A stretch of 64,000 bases of DNA from assembly GCF_030316895.1 (NCBI RefSeq), contig NZ_JASZYV010000002.1, forward strand, positions 620,001 to 684,000, given 5' to 3'. Positions within the stretch are counted from its first letter, which is position 1. Each line of letters starts with the position of its first letter. This DNA is from Variovorax dokdonensis (GTDB taxonomy: Bacteria > Pseudomonadota > Gammaproteobacteria > Burkholderiales > Burkholderiaceae_C). Position numbers and translations under genes: made by a program. Below the pieces are notes generated by a model that worked only from the letters and a program-made list of their open reading frames with translations, did no database searches and was not told the origin of the DNA. Shown here piece by piece: positions 53,274 to 62,539 of this stretch.

Positions 53274-54470
53274 ATGCCTCACGCCCTCTCTAGCCGCGCC
53301 CTGGAAATGGCCCAGAGCCTTGTCCGGATGAACACCGTCAGTGCGAACAGCAATCTGGAACTGATCGAGTTCGCCCGCGACCATCTTCGCAGCCTGGGCG
53401 TTCGCAGCCGGCTGACCTGGAACGCCGACAAGACCAAGGCCAACCTCTTCGCCACGCTGGGCGAGCACAAGCCTGCCGGCGTCATCCTGTCCGGCCACAC
53501 CGACACGGTGCCGTGGGACAACCAGGACTGGAGCGTCGACCCGCTTTCGGGCAGCGTGCAGGACTGGCCCAGCGGCTCCGACGACGGCATCGGCCCCCGG
53601 CTGTACGGCCGCGGCAGTGCCGACATGAAGGCCTTCATTGCCATCGCGCTGGCCAATGCGCAGCATTTCCTGGACAGCGAGTCGCCCTTCGCGGTGCACC
53701 TAGCCCTCAGTTTTGATGAGGAAACCGGCTGCATCGGCGTGCGCGAACTCATCGCCGACATGAAGGATGCCGGCATCACCCCCATGGCCTGCATCATCGG
53801 CGAGCCCACCAACATGGTGCCGGCCATCGCGCACAAGGGCGTTTACCGCTGGCGCTGCTGCGTGCGCGGCAAGGAGGCGCATTCTTCGCTCACGCCGCAG
53901 TCGGTCAATGCCATCGAGATGGCGGCGCGGCTGGTCGGCAAGGTGCGCGACATGGCCGAGGACTTCGAGGCCAAGGAAAAGCGCTTCGACGGCTTCGATG
54001 TGCCTTTCAGCACCGCCAGCGTGGGCCAGTTCCACGGCGGCATTGCCGACAACGTGGTGCCGCGCGACGCGGAGTTCCGCTACGAATTCCGCAACCTGCC
54101 CACCGCCGACGCCATGGCCATGCAGGATGAGGTGATCGCCTACGCCCGCAAACTCGAGACCGGCATGCAGAAGGTGGCGCCCGATACGGGCGTGAGCTTC
54201 GAGACCATCTGCGAGGTGCCCAGCTTCCTGGGCTCGGAGCGCGACCCGGTCACGCGCCTGGCCCAGCGGCTGGCCGGCCATTCCGAAACGACGCTGGTGG
54301 CCTTCGGCACGGAGGCGGGCCTTTTCAAGAACGCCGGCATTCCCACCGTGGTGTGCGGGCCGGGCAGCATCACGCAGGCGCACCAGCCGGATGAATACGT
54401 GACCCTCGACCAACTGGCCCGCTGCGAACTGTTCATGCGCGGCCTGGCCCTGGCGCGAACGGTGGGCTGA
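53274..54470 (+). CDS. argE: Acetylornithine deacetylase
   Basis: A 398-residue M20A enzyme that converts N-acetylornithine to ornithine in arginine synthesis. Metal motifs are SGHTDTVPW, YGRGSADMKAF and SFDEETGCIG (catalytic Glu), and the C-terminal His is in GPGSITQAHQPDEYV. Features VIGEPTNM and KGVYRWRCCVRGKEAHSS are ArgE-type. No other arg gene is adjacent. Confidence 0.95.
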   Translation: MPHALSSRALEMAQSLVRMNTVSANSNLELIEFARDHLRSLGVRSRLTWNADKTKANLFATLGEHKPAGVILSGHTDTVPWDNQDWSVDPLSGSVQDWPSGSDDGIGPRLYGRGSADMKAFIAIALANAQHFLDSESPFAVHLALSFDEETGCIGVRELIADMKDAGITPMACIIGEPTNMVPAIAHKGVYRWRCCVRGKEAHSSLTPQSVNAIEMAARLVGKVRDMAEDFEAKEKRFDGFDVPFSTASVGQFHGGIADNVVPRDAEFRYEFRNLPTADAMAMQDEVIAYARKLETGMQKVAPDTGVSFETICEVPSFLGSERDPVTRLAQRLAGHSETTLVAFGTEAGLFKNAGIPTVVCGPGSITQAHQPDEYVTLDQLARCELFMRGLALARTVG

Positions 54471-54496
54471 GCCCGCCTTGACGCCTACCCCGCGCG

Positions 54497-55762
54497 ATGG
54501 CGGCGCCGGCTGACCTGCAGGAGCGCCGGCTGGCGCACATGAAGCGGCTGGCGCTGGCGCTGCTCGGCGCCGCGGCGCTCACCTACGCGCTGGCCACGGT
54601 CATGGAGCCGCGGCATCCCGCCTGGGGCTATCTGGCCGCTTTTGCCGAGGCGGCCATGGTCGGCGCGATGGCCGACTGGTTTGCGGTGGTGGCGCTGTTT
54701 CGGCATCCGCTGGGTCTGCCCATTCCGCACACGGCCATCATTCCGGAGAACAAGTCGCGCATCGGCGCCAACCTGGCCGGCTTCATCTGCAACAACTTCC
54801 TGTCGACGCCGCAGGTGCTGGCCAAGCTCGCGCAGTTCGACCCGGCGGGCCGGCTGGCCGACTGGTTGGCGCGGCCCGAACAGGGGCAGCAACTGGGGCG
54901 GCTTGGCGTGATGCTGGTGCGCTACGGCCTCTCGGCCTTCGACGATGCGCGGGTGCGGGCCTTTCTGGGCCAGGCGGCGGCGTCCGGGCTGGCGCGGCTG
55001 GACGTGTCGCGCGCCGCCGGCCAGGTGCTCCATGCGCTGACCGAAGGCAATCGGCACCAGGCCCTGCTGGACGAGGTGCTGGGCCAGGTGTCTTCGCTGG
55101 TGGAGGGCGATTCGGTGCAGGAGCACATCACGGACGCGATCGCCCGCGAGATCAAGGCCCTGCGCTATGTGGGCCTGGACCAGATGGCGGCCCGCCTGGC
55201 CACGCGCAAGGTGGTGGCCGTGGTGGCCCGCACGCTGGCCGACCTGGCGGCGCAGCCGGATCACCCGCTGCGGCTGCGCTTCGACATCCACACGCGCGAA
55301 TTCATCGAGCGCCTGCAGCACGACCCGGCCTTCCAGGCGCGGGGCGAGCAGTTGCGCGCCGACTTGCTGGCCCACCCGTCGCTGGGCGAATACCTGCATG
55401 GCCTGTGGGACGAAGTGCTGGCCTGGCTGCACGCCGACCTGGAGCGGCCCGAATCGTCCATCGGCCAGCGCATCGCGCAACTGGCCGGCAAGCTCGGCGA
55501 GCGCCTGCGCGCCGACGAGGACATGCGCCGCTGGATCAACGAGCAGATCACCGCCGCCGCGCCGCTGGCCATCGACCGCTACCGCGAGGACATCCGCCGC
55601 TACATCGTCGAACGGGTGGACGCCTGGAACACGGACGAAATGACTCGCGAGCTGGAGCGCAACGTGGGGCGCGACCTGCAGTTCATCCGCATCAACGGGA
55701 CCTTGGTGGGCGGACTGGTGGGCCTGGGGATCCACGCGCTGACGGCCTGGCTGAAGGGCTGA
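54497..55762 (+). CDS. DUF445 family membrane protein
   Basis: A 421-residue protein with N-terminal membrane helices (LALALLGAAALTYALA, then GYLAAFAEAAMVGAMADWFAVVALFRHPLG) and a C-terminal span (NGTLVGGLVGLGIHALTAWL). The HTAIIPENKSRIGANLAGFI segment is diagnostic of DUF445. The long middle part is amphipathic helix, probably a coiled coil in the periplasm or cytosol. The function is unknown. It follows argE by 26 bases. Confidence 0.9.
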   Translation: MAAPADLQERRLAHMKRLALALLGAAALTYALATVMEPRHPAWGYLAAFAEAAMVGAMADWFAVVALFRHPLGLPIPHTAIIPENKSRIGANLAGFICNNFLSTPQVLAKLAQFDPAGRLADWLARPEQGQQLGRLGVMLVRYGLSAFDDARVRAFLGQAAASGLARLDVSRAAGQVLHALTEGNRHQALLDEVLGQVSSLVEGDSVQEHITDAIAREIKALRYVGLDQMAARLATRKVVAVVARTLADLAAQPDHPLRLRFDIHTREFIERLQHDPAFQARGEQLRADLLAHPSLGEYLHGLWDEVLAWLHADLERPESSIGQRIAQLAGKLGERLRADEDMRRWINEQITAAAPLAIDRYREDIRRYIVERVDAWNTDEMTRELERNVGRDLQFIRINGTLVGGLVGLGIHALTAWLKG

Positions 55763-55834
55763 GGGGCCGAAGGGCCGGCGCGCTGCACGCGGCCGCGGCG
55801 CGGAGGACAATGACGCGCTAACTGTTTTCCCACG

Positions 55835-57937
55835 ATGGACGAACTGCGAACCACCATGGACACCGCTTCGCTCGCGCCTGAGGCGACCACCGAGACCCAC
55901 ACCGTGCGCGGCGCCTGCCCGCACGACTGCCCCGACACCTGCGCGTTGGTCACCACCGTGAAGGACGGCGTGGCCGTCAAGCTGCAGGGCAACCCCGATC
56001 ACAAGCACACCGCCGGGGTGCTGTGCACCAAGGTGTCGCGCTACATCGAGCGCAACGACCATGCCGGGCGCATCGTGCAGCCAATGAAGCGCGTGGGCGC
56101 CAAGGGCAGCGGGCAGTTCGAGCCGGTGAGCTGGGATGCTGCGCTGGACGACATCGCCCGCCGCCTGGGCGAGTTGGCAGCCAGCGATGCCGAATCCATC
56201 CTTCCTTACAGCTATGCCGGCACGATGGGCCTGGTGCAGGGTGAATCGATGGACCGGCGCTTCTTCCACAAGCTGGGCGCCTCGCTGCTCGATCGCACCA
56301 TCTGCTCGACCGCCGGCGGCGAAGCCTTCGGCTACACGCTGGGCGGCAAGGTCGGCATGCGGGTGGAGTTCTTCAGCGAGGCCAAGCTGATCCTCATCTG
56401 GGGCAGCAATTCGATCGCCAGCAACCTGCACTTCTGGCGCCACGCACAGGCCGCCAAGCGCGCGGGCGCCAGGCTGGTGTGCATCGATCCGCGCAAGACC
56501 GAGACGGCCGACAAGTGCGATGAGCACGTCGCGCTGCTGCCTGGTACCGATGCGGCGCTGGCCCTGTCGCTGATGCATGAGCTGATCGTCAACGACTGGC
56601 TGGACCACGACTACATCGACCGCCACACGGTCGGTTGGCCGCAACTGCGCGAACGGGCGATGCAATGGCCCCCGTCGCGCGCGGCCGCGGTGTGCGGCGT
56701 GCCTGAGGCGCAGATCGTGGAACTCGCTCGTGCCTACGGGACCACCCAGCCGGCCGCGATCCGCCTGAACTACGGCATGCAGCGCGTGCGTGGCGGCGGC
56801 AATGCCGCCCGGGCCGTGGCCTGCCTGCCGGCGCTGACCGGCGCGTGGCGCCATCGGGCCGGTGGCGTGCTGCTCAGCAGCTCGGGCCTGTATCCGGTCG
56901 ACCGCGCTGCGCTGCAACGGCCCGACCTGCTGGCCGGCCGCCAGCCGCGGACCATCAACATGAGCACGGTTGGCGACGCCTTGCTCGACCAAGCCAGGCC
57001 CGTGCGCGCCGTGGTGGTCTACAACAGCAACCCGGTGGCCGTCGCGCCCGAATCGGGCAAGGTGGTGGCCGGCTTCGCGCGCAAAGACCTCTTCACCGTG
57101 GTGATGGAGCAGTTCCAGACCGACACCGCCGACTACGCCGACTACCTGCTGCCCGCCACCACGCAGCTGGAGCACTGGGACATCCATTTCAGCTACGGCC
57201 ACACCGACGTGCTGTTGAACACGCCAGCGTTGGCGCCGCGCGGGCAGGCACGGTCCAACGCTTGGGTATTCCGCGAGCTTGCGCGGCGCATGGGCTTCGA
57301 TGAACCTTGCTTTGCTGATGACGACGAGGCGCTGTGCGCACAGGCCTTTGCGCCCGAAGCCGTGGACTACGCCGCCTTGCGCGAGCAAGGCTTTGCCACG
57401 CTGCGCCTGCCGGATGCGCCCTTTGCCGAAGGTGGCTTTCCCACGCCGTCGGGCAAGTGCGAATTCTTCAGCCAGCGCCTGGCCGATCAGGGTCAGGACG
57501 GCCTGCCGGACCATGTGCCCAACTACGAGGCGGCTGGCACGTCGGCCGACTATCCGCTGGCGATGATCTCGCCGCCGGCGCGCAACTTCCTCAATTCCAG
57601 TTTCGTCAACGTGACCAGCCTGCGCGCCATCGAGGGCGAGCCCCTGTTGGAGATCCACGCCGACGACGCCAACGCACGCGGCATCGAAAGCGGACAGGTG
57701 GTGCGCGTGTTCAACGGACGGGGCGAGCACCGCTGCCGCGCCGAGGTCTCGCGCCGGGCCAGGCCGGGGGTGGTGCATGGCCTGGGCATCTGGTGGCGCA
57801 AGCTGGGGCTGGACGGCACCAACGTCAATCAATTGACCAGCCAGCGGCTGACCGACATCGGCCGCGGCCCCACCTTCTACGACTGCCTGGTGCAGGTGGA
57901 GGCGCTGCCGCAACCCGAGGCGGCGGCTGGGGCGTGA
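55835..57937 (+). CDS. Molybdopterin-dependent oxidoreductase (DMSO reductase family)
   Basis: A 700-residue enzyme with an N-terminal [4Fe-4S] motif, C28-x3-C32-x3-C36 and C64 (CPHDCPDTCALV, GVLCTK). Later parts are typical of the bis-MGD family: LIWGSNSIASNLHF, CIDPRKTETADKCD, VYNSNPVAVAPES and LPATTQLEHWD. The C-terminal beta-barrel domain (MISPPARNFLNSSF, LEIHADDANARGIESGQVVRVFN) completes it. No Tat signal or electron-transfer subunit is nearby, so a soluble cytosolic oxidoreductase of unknown substrate is likely. The next gene overlaps it by four bases. Confidence 0.9.
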   Translation: MDELRTTMDTASLAPEATTETHTVRGACPHDCPDTCALVTTVKDGVAVKLQGNPDHKHTAGVLCTKVSRYIERNDHAGRIVQPMKRVGAKGSGQFEPVSWDAALDDIARRLGELAASDAESILPYSYAGTMGLVQGESMDRRFFHKLGASLLDRTICSTAGGEAFGYTLGGKVGMRVEFFSEAKLILIWGSNSIASNLHFWRHAQAAKRAGARLVCIDPRKTETADKCDEHVALLPGTDAALALSLMHELIVNDWLDHDYIDRHTVGWPQLRERAMQWPPSRAAAVCGVPEAQIVELARAYGTTQPAAIRLNYGMQRVRGGGNAARAVACLPALTGAWRHRAGGVLLSSSGLYPVDRAALQRPDLLAGRQPRTINMSTVGDALLDQARPVRAVVVYNSNPVAVAPESGKVVAGFARKDLFTVVMEQFQTDTADYADYLLPATTQLEHWDIHFSYGHTDVLLNTPALAPRGQARSNAWVFRELARRMGFDEPCFADDDEALCAQAFAPEAVDYAALREQGFATLRLPDAPFAEGGFPTPSGKCEFFSQRLADQGQDGLPDHVPNYEAAGTSADYPLAMISPPARNFLNSSFVNVTSLRAIEGEPLLEIHADDANARGIESGQVVRVFNGRGEHRCRAEVSRRARPGVVHGLGIWWRKLGLDGTNVNQLTSQRLTDIGRGPTFYDCLVQVEALPQPEAAAGA

Positions 57938-59070
57938 CGCGCGGCGCGATCCGGCTGGCGTTGGCCGCCGTCGTGGGCGCGGCATTGCTCGCGGGCTGCA
58001 GCGGCTGCACCACGCTGGGCTACTACTGGCAGGCGGCCGACGGCCATGTGCAGATCATGCGCGCCGCACGTCCGGTGTCGGAGGTGGTGGCAGACCCTGC
58101 AACGCCGGACGCGATCAGGCAGAAGCTGGCGCTGGCACAGCGCATCCGCCGCTATGCCAGCGACGAACTCGATCTGCCCGACAACGCCAGCTACACCCGC
58201 TATGCCGACCTGAAGCGCCCCGCCGCGTTGTGGAACGTGGTGGCGGCACCGGCGTATTCGCTCACCCTCAATACCTGGTGCTTTCCGGTGGCGGGGTGCG
58301 TGGGCTATCGCGGCTACTACGCGCTGGCGGATGCTCAGGCCGAGGCCAAGCGGCTGAAGGAGCAGGGCCTGGAAGTCGCGGTGTACCCCGTGCCGGCCTA
58401 TTCCACCCTGGGCTGGCTGAACTGGGCCGGCGGCGATCCGCTGCTGTCGTCCTTCATCGGCTATCCGGAAGGCGAACTGGCGCGTTTGCTGTTCCACGAA
58501 CTGGCGCACCAGGTGCTCTACGTGCAGGGCGACACGATGTTCAACGAGTCGTTTGCGACCAGCGTGGAGCGTCTGGGCGGCGAGCGTTGGTTGAAGACAC
58601 ACGCTGACGCCGCCGCACGCGAAACCTATGCGCAGTTCGATGCCCAGCGTCAGCAGTTTCGTGCGCTGGCGCTCGAGACGCGAAAGCGGCTGGAGGCGAT
58701 CTACGCGCAGAAGAGCGATGCCGGTGACGGCCGGATGGCGGAGCAGAAGCAGGCGGCCATGGCCGACTTTCGCGCCCGCTACGCGCAGCTGCGGGCCGGC
58801 TGGGCGGGCCCCCGTCAGCATGCCTACGACGGATGGGTGGAGCGCGCCAACAACGCCCTGTTCGCCACCCAGGCCGCTTACGACGCGCAGGTGCCCGGAT
58901 TCGAGGCGCTGTTCGAGCAAGCACGCCGCGAGGGTGGCGATCCGTGGCCGCGCTTTTTCGAGCGGATCAAGCGGCTCGCAGACCAGCCCAAGGCCGAGCG
59001 CGACCGGGTCTTGAGCGAGGCTGCTGCTGCCGCGACCACGCTGCAGGCTGCACGCACCCGCTCGCCGTGA
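57934..59070 (+). CDS. Lipoprotein aminopeptidase (DUF2265/Aminopep family)
   Basis: A 378-residue putative zinc aminopeptidase. The lipoprotein signal ends in LLAGC (C22). The metalloprotease motif HELAH is at residues 188-192 and a third ligand candidate is E205 in FNESFATSVE. The PAYSTLGWLNWAGGDPLLS segment is typical of the family. It starts at GTG 57934, whose GTGA overlaps the stop of the oxidoreductase gene, implying coupling. Confidence 0.9.
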   Translation: MTRGAIRLALAAVVGAALLAGCSGCTTLGYYWQAADGHVQIMRAARPVSEVVADPATPDAIRQKLALAQRIRRYASDELDLPDNASYTRYADLKRPAALWNVVAAPAYSLTLNTWCFPVAGCVGYRGYYALADAQAEAKRLKEQGLEVAVYPVPAYSTLGWLNWAGGDPLLSSFIGYPEGELARLLFHELAHQVLYVQGDTMFNESFATSVERLGGERWLKTHADAAARETYAQFDAQRQQFRALALETRKRLEAIYAQKSDAGDGRMAEQKQAAMADFRARYAQLRAGWAGPRQHAYDGWVERANNALFATQAAYDAQVPGFEALFEQARREGGDPWPRFFERIKRLADQPKAERDRVLSEAAAAATTLQAARTRSP

Positions 59071-59114
59071 ACCCGGAACCACGCCTGCCGAGTTGATCAA
59101 CCAGATTCAAGACG

Positions 59115-60380
59115 ATGAACGCACCCACCGGACAAGACCGACCTGCTGACAACCACAATCCTGCAACCGCTGCAGGCCCGCTGTCGGGCCTGAAAGTGCT
59201 GGAGATGGGTCAGCTCATTGCCGGCCCGTTCGCGGCGCGCACGTTGGCGGACTTTGGCGCCGACGTCATCAAGATCGAGCCACCGGCTGGCGGCGACCCC
59301 TTGCGCAAGTGGCGACTGCTCGATGCCGAGGGTACGTCGGTGTGGTGGCAGGCGCAGTCGCGCAACAAGCGATCGCTGGCGCTGGATCTGCGCGAGCCCG
59401 AAGCGCAGGACATCGTGCGCCGACTGGCAGACGAGGCGGACGTCCTCATCGAGAACTTCCGCCCGGGCGCGATGGAGGGCTGGGGCCTGGGGCCCGATGG
59501 GCTGCGCGGGCGCAACCCGGGCTTGATCGTGCTGCGCATCAGCGGCTACGGCCAGACCGGACCGTACAAGGACCGCCCCGGCTTCGGCGTGGTGGCCGAA
59601 GCGATGGGCGGCCTGCGCCACCTGACGGCGGAGCCTGGTCGTGTGCCTGTGCGGGTGGGCGTCTCGATCGGCGACACGCTGGCGTCTTTGCATGGCGTGA
59701 TCGGCATATTGATGGCGCTGCACCATCGCCACGCCACCGTGAGCGCCGATGCGCCCAAGGGGCGCGGCCAGGTCATCGACGTGGCGCTGTACGAAGCCGT
59801 GTTCAACTGCATGGAAAGCCTGCTGCCGGAATACAGCGCGTTTGGCGCAGTGCGGGAGGCGGCCGGCAGCGCGCTGCCTGGCATCGCGCCGAGCAATGCG
59901 TACCGTTGCGCCGACGGCTACGCCATCGTCGCGGGCAACGGCGACAGCATCTTCAAGCGGTTGATGCAGTGCGTCGGTCGGCCTGATCTGGCGGGCGACC
60001 CGGCGCTGGCGGATAACGCGGGGCGGGTGAAGCAGGTGGAGAAGATCGACGGCGCGATTGGCGAATGGACGGCAACGCGCACCGTGGCCGATGTGCTGGC
60101 TGCCTTGGCAGCGGCGGATGTGCCGGCGGGGCGTATCTACACCGTGGCCGACATCGCCGCCGACCCGCACTTTGCGGCGCGCGGCATGCTGCAGAAACTG
60201 ATGCGGCCCGACGGGAGCGAGTTGCTGCTGCCTGGCTTTGTGCCCAAGCTGTCGGAAACGCCCGGCGGGCATCGCTTGGATGCACCCGCGCTGGGGCGGG
60301 ACAGCGAGTCGGTGCTGCGCGAAGTGGGGGTGAGTGACGAGCAGATCGCCGCCCTCAGGGCGCGGGGCGTGGTGCGCTGA
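59115..60380 (+). CDS. CaiB/BaiF family CoA transferase (class III)
   Basis: A 421-residue enzyme that moves CoA between organic acids. The N-terminus GLKVLEMGQLIAGPFAARTLADFGADVIKIE is diagnostic. The catalytic Asp is D187 in VSIGDTLASLHG, and IENFRPGAMEGWGLG also fits. The donor and acceptor acids are unknown. It converges with an acyl-CoA-binding protein gene 33 bases away. Confidence 0.95.
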   Translation: MNAPTGQDRPADNHNPATAAGPLSGLKVLEMGQLIAGPFAARTLADFGADVIKIEPPAGGDPLRKWRLLDAEGTSVWWQAQSRNKRSLALDLREPEAQDIVRRLADEADVLIENFRPGAMEGWGLGPDGLRGRNPGLIVLRISGYGQTGPYKDRPGFGVVAEAMGGLRHLTAEPGRVPVRVGVSIGDTLASLHGVIGILMALHHRHATVSADAPKGRGQVIDVALYEAVFNCMESLLPEYSAFGAVREAAGSALPGIAPSNAYRCADGYAIVAGNGDSIFKRLMQCVGRPDLAGDPALADNAGRVKQVEKIDGAIGEWTATRTVADVLAALAAADVPAGRIYTVADIAADPHFAARGMLQKLMRPDGSELLLPGFVPKLSETPGGHRLDAPALGRDSESVLREVGVSDEQIAALRARGVVR

Positions 60381-60381
60381 A

Positions 60382-60400
60382 CCTGCCTTGCGGAGGCAGG
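60382..60400. terminator. Hairpin between convergent CoA transferase and ACBP genes
   Basis: CCTGCCT and AGGCAGG form a 7-bp stem with the loop TGCGG, starting one base after the CoA-transferase stop. There is no T-run. Its place between convergent genes suggests a shared terminator. Confidence 0.45.
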
Positions 60401-60413
60401 CGGCGCTACAGGA

Positions 60414-60674
60414 TCAGCCGTTGCGCAGTTGCTCGATCAGGTCGATGTACTGCTGCTTGGCCTGATCGGTAGACAGGCCCTTGCGGGAGGTCCAGGCGTC
60501 CCACTTGGCACGGGCGACGATGTCGCTGAAGGAGGGCTTCTTCTCGGTGTTGTCGCCTTGCGTGGCCTGCTTGTAGAGGCCGTAGATCTTCAGCAGGGTG
60601 GGGTTGTCGGGCTTCTCGCTCAGCAGCTTGGAGTTGGCTTCGGCGGATTCGAATTGGGATTGGAGGGTGGACAT
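60414..60674 (-). CDS. Acyl-CoA-binding protein (ACBP)
   Basis: An 86-residue four-helix ACBP. Ligand-binding motifs are YGLYKQATQGDN and RAKWDAWTSRKG, with the conserved Tyr and Lys residues that hold the CoA phosphate. ACBP is common in eukaryotes but found only in some bacteria. It would buffer or carry long-chain acyl-CoA. ATG 60674 gives the standard length; an in-frame upstream start adds 15 unrelated residues. Confidence 0.95.
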   Translation of the reverse strand: MSTLQSQFESAEANSKLLSEKPDNPTLLKIYGLYKQATQGDNTEKKPSFSDIVARAKWDAWTSRKGLSTDQAKQQYIDLIEQLRNG

Positions 60675-60789
60675 GGGTGTTTCAGCGCTCCCGCGCTGGG
60701 GCAGATGCAAAAGTCCCACAGCCTAACCGCTCCTACGCAGGTGTCGTCGGATTTGCAGTGTCAACTCGGCATCAGCGACAATCGCCACA

Positions 60790-61737
60790 ATGCAAACAAA
60801 TCTATCCGAACTTCGCTGTGTAGTAATGGGCGGAGGCGGCTTTGTGGGTACCAACTTGTGTCAATCGCTGGCGCCTAAAGTAGCAGAATTGCGTGGCTTC
60901 GGCCGGCGTCAAGGTTTTCCCGGCGCCATTCCTGCGAGTACGACTTGGATTCCTGGTGACTTTTCCGATTCCAGTTCTGTGGCTGCAGCCGTCGCTGGAA
61001 TGGATGTTGTATTTCATTTAATCAGCGCAACTACACCAGCAAGCAGTAATGTTGACAAAGTTGCCGACATTGAGGCGAATCTCATCGGAACTTTGCGCAT
61101 GCTCGAGGCGTGTCGTATGCAATCGGTAAAGCGAGTGGTTTTCGTCTCTTCAGGAGGTGCTATTTATGGCGCCTCGCAAATGATTCCAACGCCCGAGGAT
61201 GCGCCGACAAACCCCCTTAATTCCTACGGTATTTCAAAACTTGCCATTGAAAAGTATCTGAATCTTTACAACCATCTTTATGGATTGGACTACCGAATCC
61301 TAAGGGTATCGAACCCCTACGGCCCCTATCAAACAGCGCTGCGAAACCAAGGCGCTATCGCGGCATTTTTGACGCGTGCCCTCATGGGGAAGAGTATTGA
61401 GGTTTGGGGAGATGGTTCCGTTGCGCGGGACTATGTCTATGTAAGTGACGTTGTCGCAGCACTTGAGATGGCCGCAATTGATCAGGGAGAGGAAAGGATA
61501 TTCAACATAGGAAGTGCCACTAGTCGCACCCTCTTGGAAGTCATCGAGCTCATAGAAAACTTACTTGGTGAAAAAATCAGCATCCAGTTTGGCCATGGAC
61601 GAAAGCTTGATACTCCTGTAAGTCGGTTGAACACTGATAGAGCTCGGCTTAATTTGGGTTGGGAGCCTAAAGTCGATTTGGAGCAAGGCTTGAAACTCAC
61701 TTTGAGTTGGATGAAGGCTCAGACCTGTTTTCGATGA
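60790..61737 (+). CDS. NAD-dependent sugar epimerase/dehydratase (GalE-like SDR)
   Basis: A 315-residue extended short-chain dehydrogenase. The Rossmann motif is GGGGFVG (14-20) and the catalytic pair is Y146 and K150 (SYGISKLAIEKY), with Ser120/121 in VFVSSGGAIYG. It probably acts on an NDP-sugar (4-epimerase or dehydratase/reductase). Base composition drops sharply from here to the right edge, with many A/T-ending codons, which indicates transfer from another source. It converges with two glycosyltransferase genes. Confidence 0.9.
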   Translation: MQTNLSELRCVVMGGGGFVGTNLCQSLAPKVAELRGFGRRQGFPGAIPASTTWIPGDFSDSSSVAAAVAGMDVVFHLISATTPASSNVDKVADIEANLIGTLRMLEACRMQSVKRVVFVSSGGAIYGASQMIPTPEDAPTNPLNSYGISKLAIEKYLNLYNHLYGLDYRILRVSNPYGPYQTALRNQGAIAAFLTRALMGKSIEVWGDGSVARDYVYVSDVVAALEMAAIDQGEERIFNIGSATSRTLLEVIELIENLLGEKISIQFGHGRKLDTPVSRLNTDRARLNLGWEPKVDLEQGLKLTLSWMKAQTCFR

Positions 61738-61765
61738 ACAGACTCTCATGGACTGCTTGCGAGAT

Positions 61766-62539
61766 TCACGTACCGACAATTCGCAACCGACTCAGTGGGC
61801 GTCGCGACATGTTCTGCAAAGTCTTGACAAAAAAATCGCTCGAACGAGGCATGCATCCTGCCGAGGATGTTTCGCTTAGGAGGGATGCATTGCGCTTCAT
61901 GCGTATCGCGTGGCCAGTACCAGGCACCACCTTGTGAATAACTCCAGCAGATAAGACGGAAAGATTCCAGCCCCAGTCTTCAAACCCAATCTGCTGTTTA
62001 AGGTTTGAAGCGGGATAAGGGCACTGAACGAGCAGCTTCTTTGGCGCAAAGCAAAGCGATGTCCAGTAATTGGTTATCGCCAAGCCTGCAATATTGAAGT
62101 GATTGGCTTCCATGTCTACATGCAAGAAGACGTGATTATGGCGGCCAAAGTAGACGTTAACCTCCGGATGAAGTACTAAGGCTCGCCTTTCAGTTTCTGC
62201 AGTCGTAAATGCAGTAGACAGCCAATTCCCTCCCCAAAGATCGTCTCCATCGAGAAACGCCACGTAGTTTCCGGCGGCTGCCTCGACGGCAACGTTTCGG
62301 GAGATCCCTAGATCTCCTGCGTCAGGAAATATTATGCTTACGTTTGAGTGGCTATTGCAATAGCGCTCAGCGATGCTGCATGTCAATTCATTTGGTCTAT
62401 CAAGTGAGATCACCGTTTGTACGCTGATTCCCTTGCATTCAGCATCCTTAACGCAAAGTTCAACGCTGTCTAGCGCAGGTTTTAGCAGCAAACCTTCGCG
62501 GTGAGCAGTCACGACCGCAGTAACGTCAAATCTTTTCAT
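61766..62539 (-). CDS. Family 2 glycosyltransferase
   Basis: A 257-residue GT-A-fold transferase. The N-terminal strand FDVTAVVTAHREGLLLKPAL, the SxN-type region GISRNVAVEAAAGNYVAFLDGDD and the metal-binding DGDD motif are visible. It lacks membrane helices and would act on the cytosolic face in polysaccharide assembly. It is low in G+C like its neighbours and is coupled by a four-base overlap to the larger glycosyltransferase gene upstream. Confidence 0.88.
   Translation of the reverse strand: MKRFDVTAVVTAHREGLLLKPALDSVELCVKDAECKGISVQTVISLDRPNELTCSIAERYCNSHSNVSIIFPDAGDLGISRNVAVEAAAGNYVAFLDGDDLWGGNWLSTAFTTAETERRALVLHPEVNVYFGRHNHVFLHVDMEANHFNIAGLAITNYWTSLCFAPKKLLVQCPYPASNLKQQIGFEDWGWNLSVLSAGVIHKVVPGTGHAIRMKRNASLLSETSSAGCMPRSSDFFVKTLQNMSRRPLSRLRIVGT

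Noticed and set aside
54485-57985. A very long open frame (over 1,160 codons) on the minus strand opposite the DUF445 and molybdopterin oxidoreductase genes
   Set aside because: It is antisense to two clearly conserved genes. Its translation is rich in Arg, Gly, His and Gln without domains, as expected for shadow frames in GC-rich DNA.
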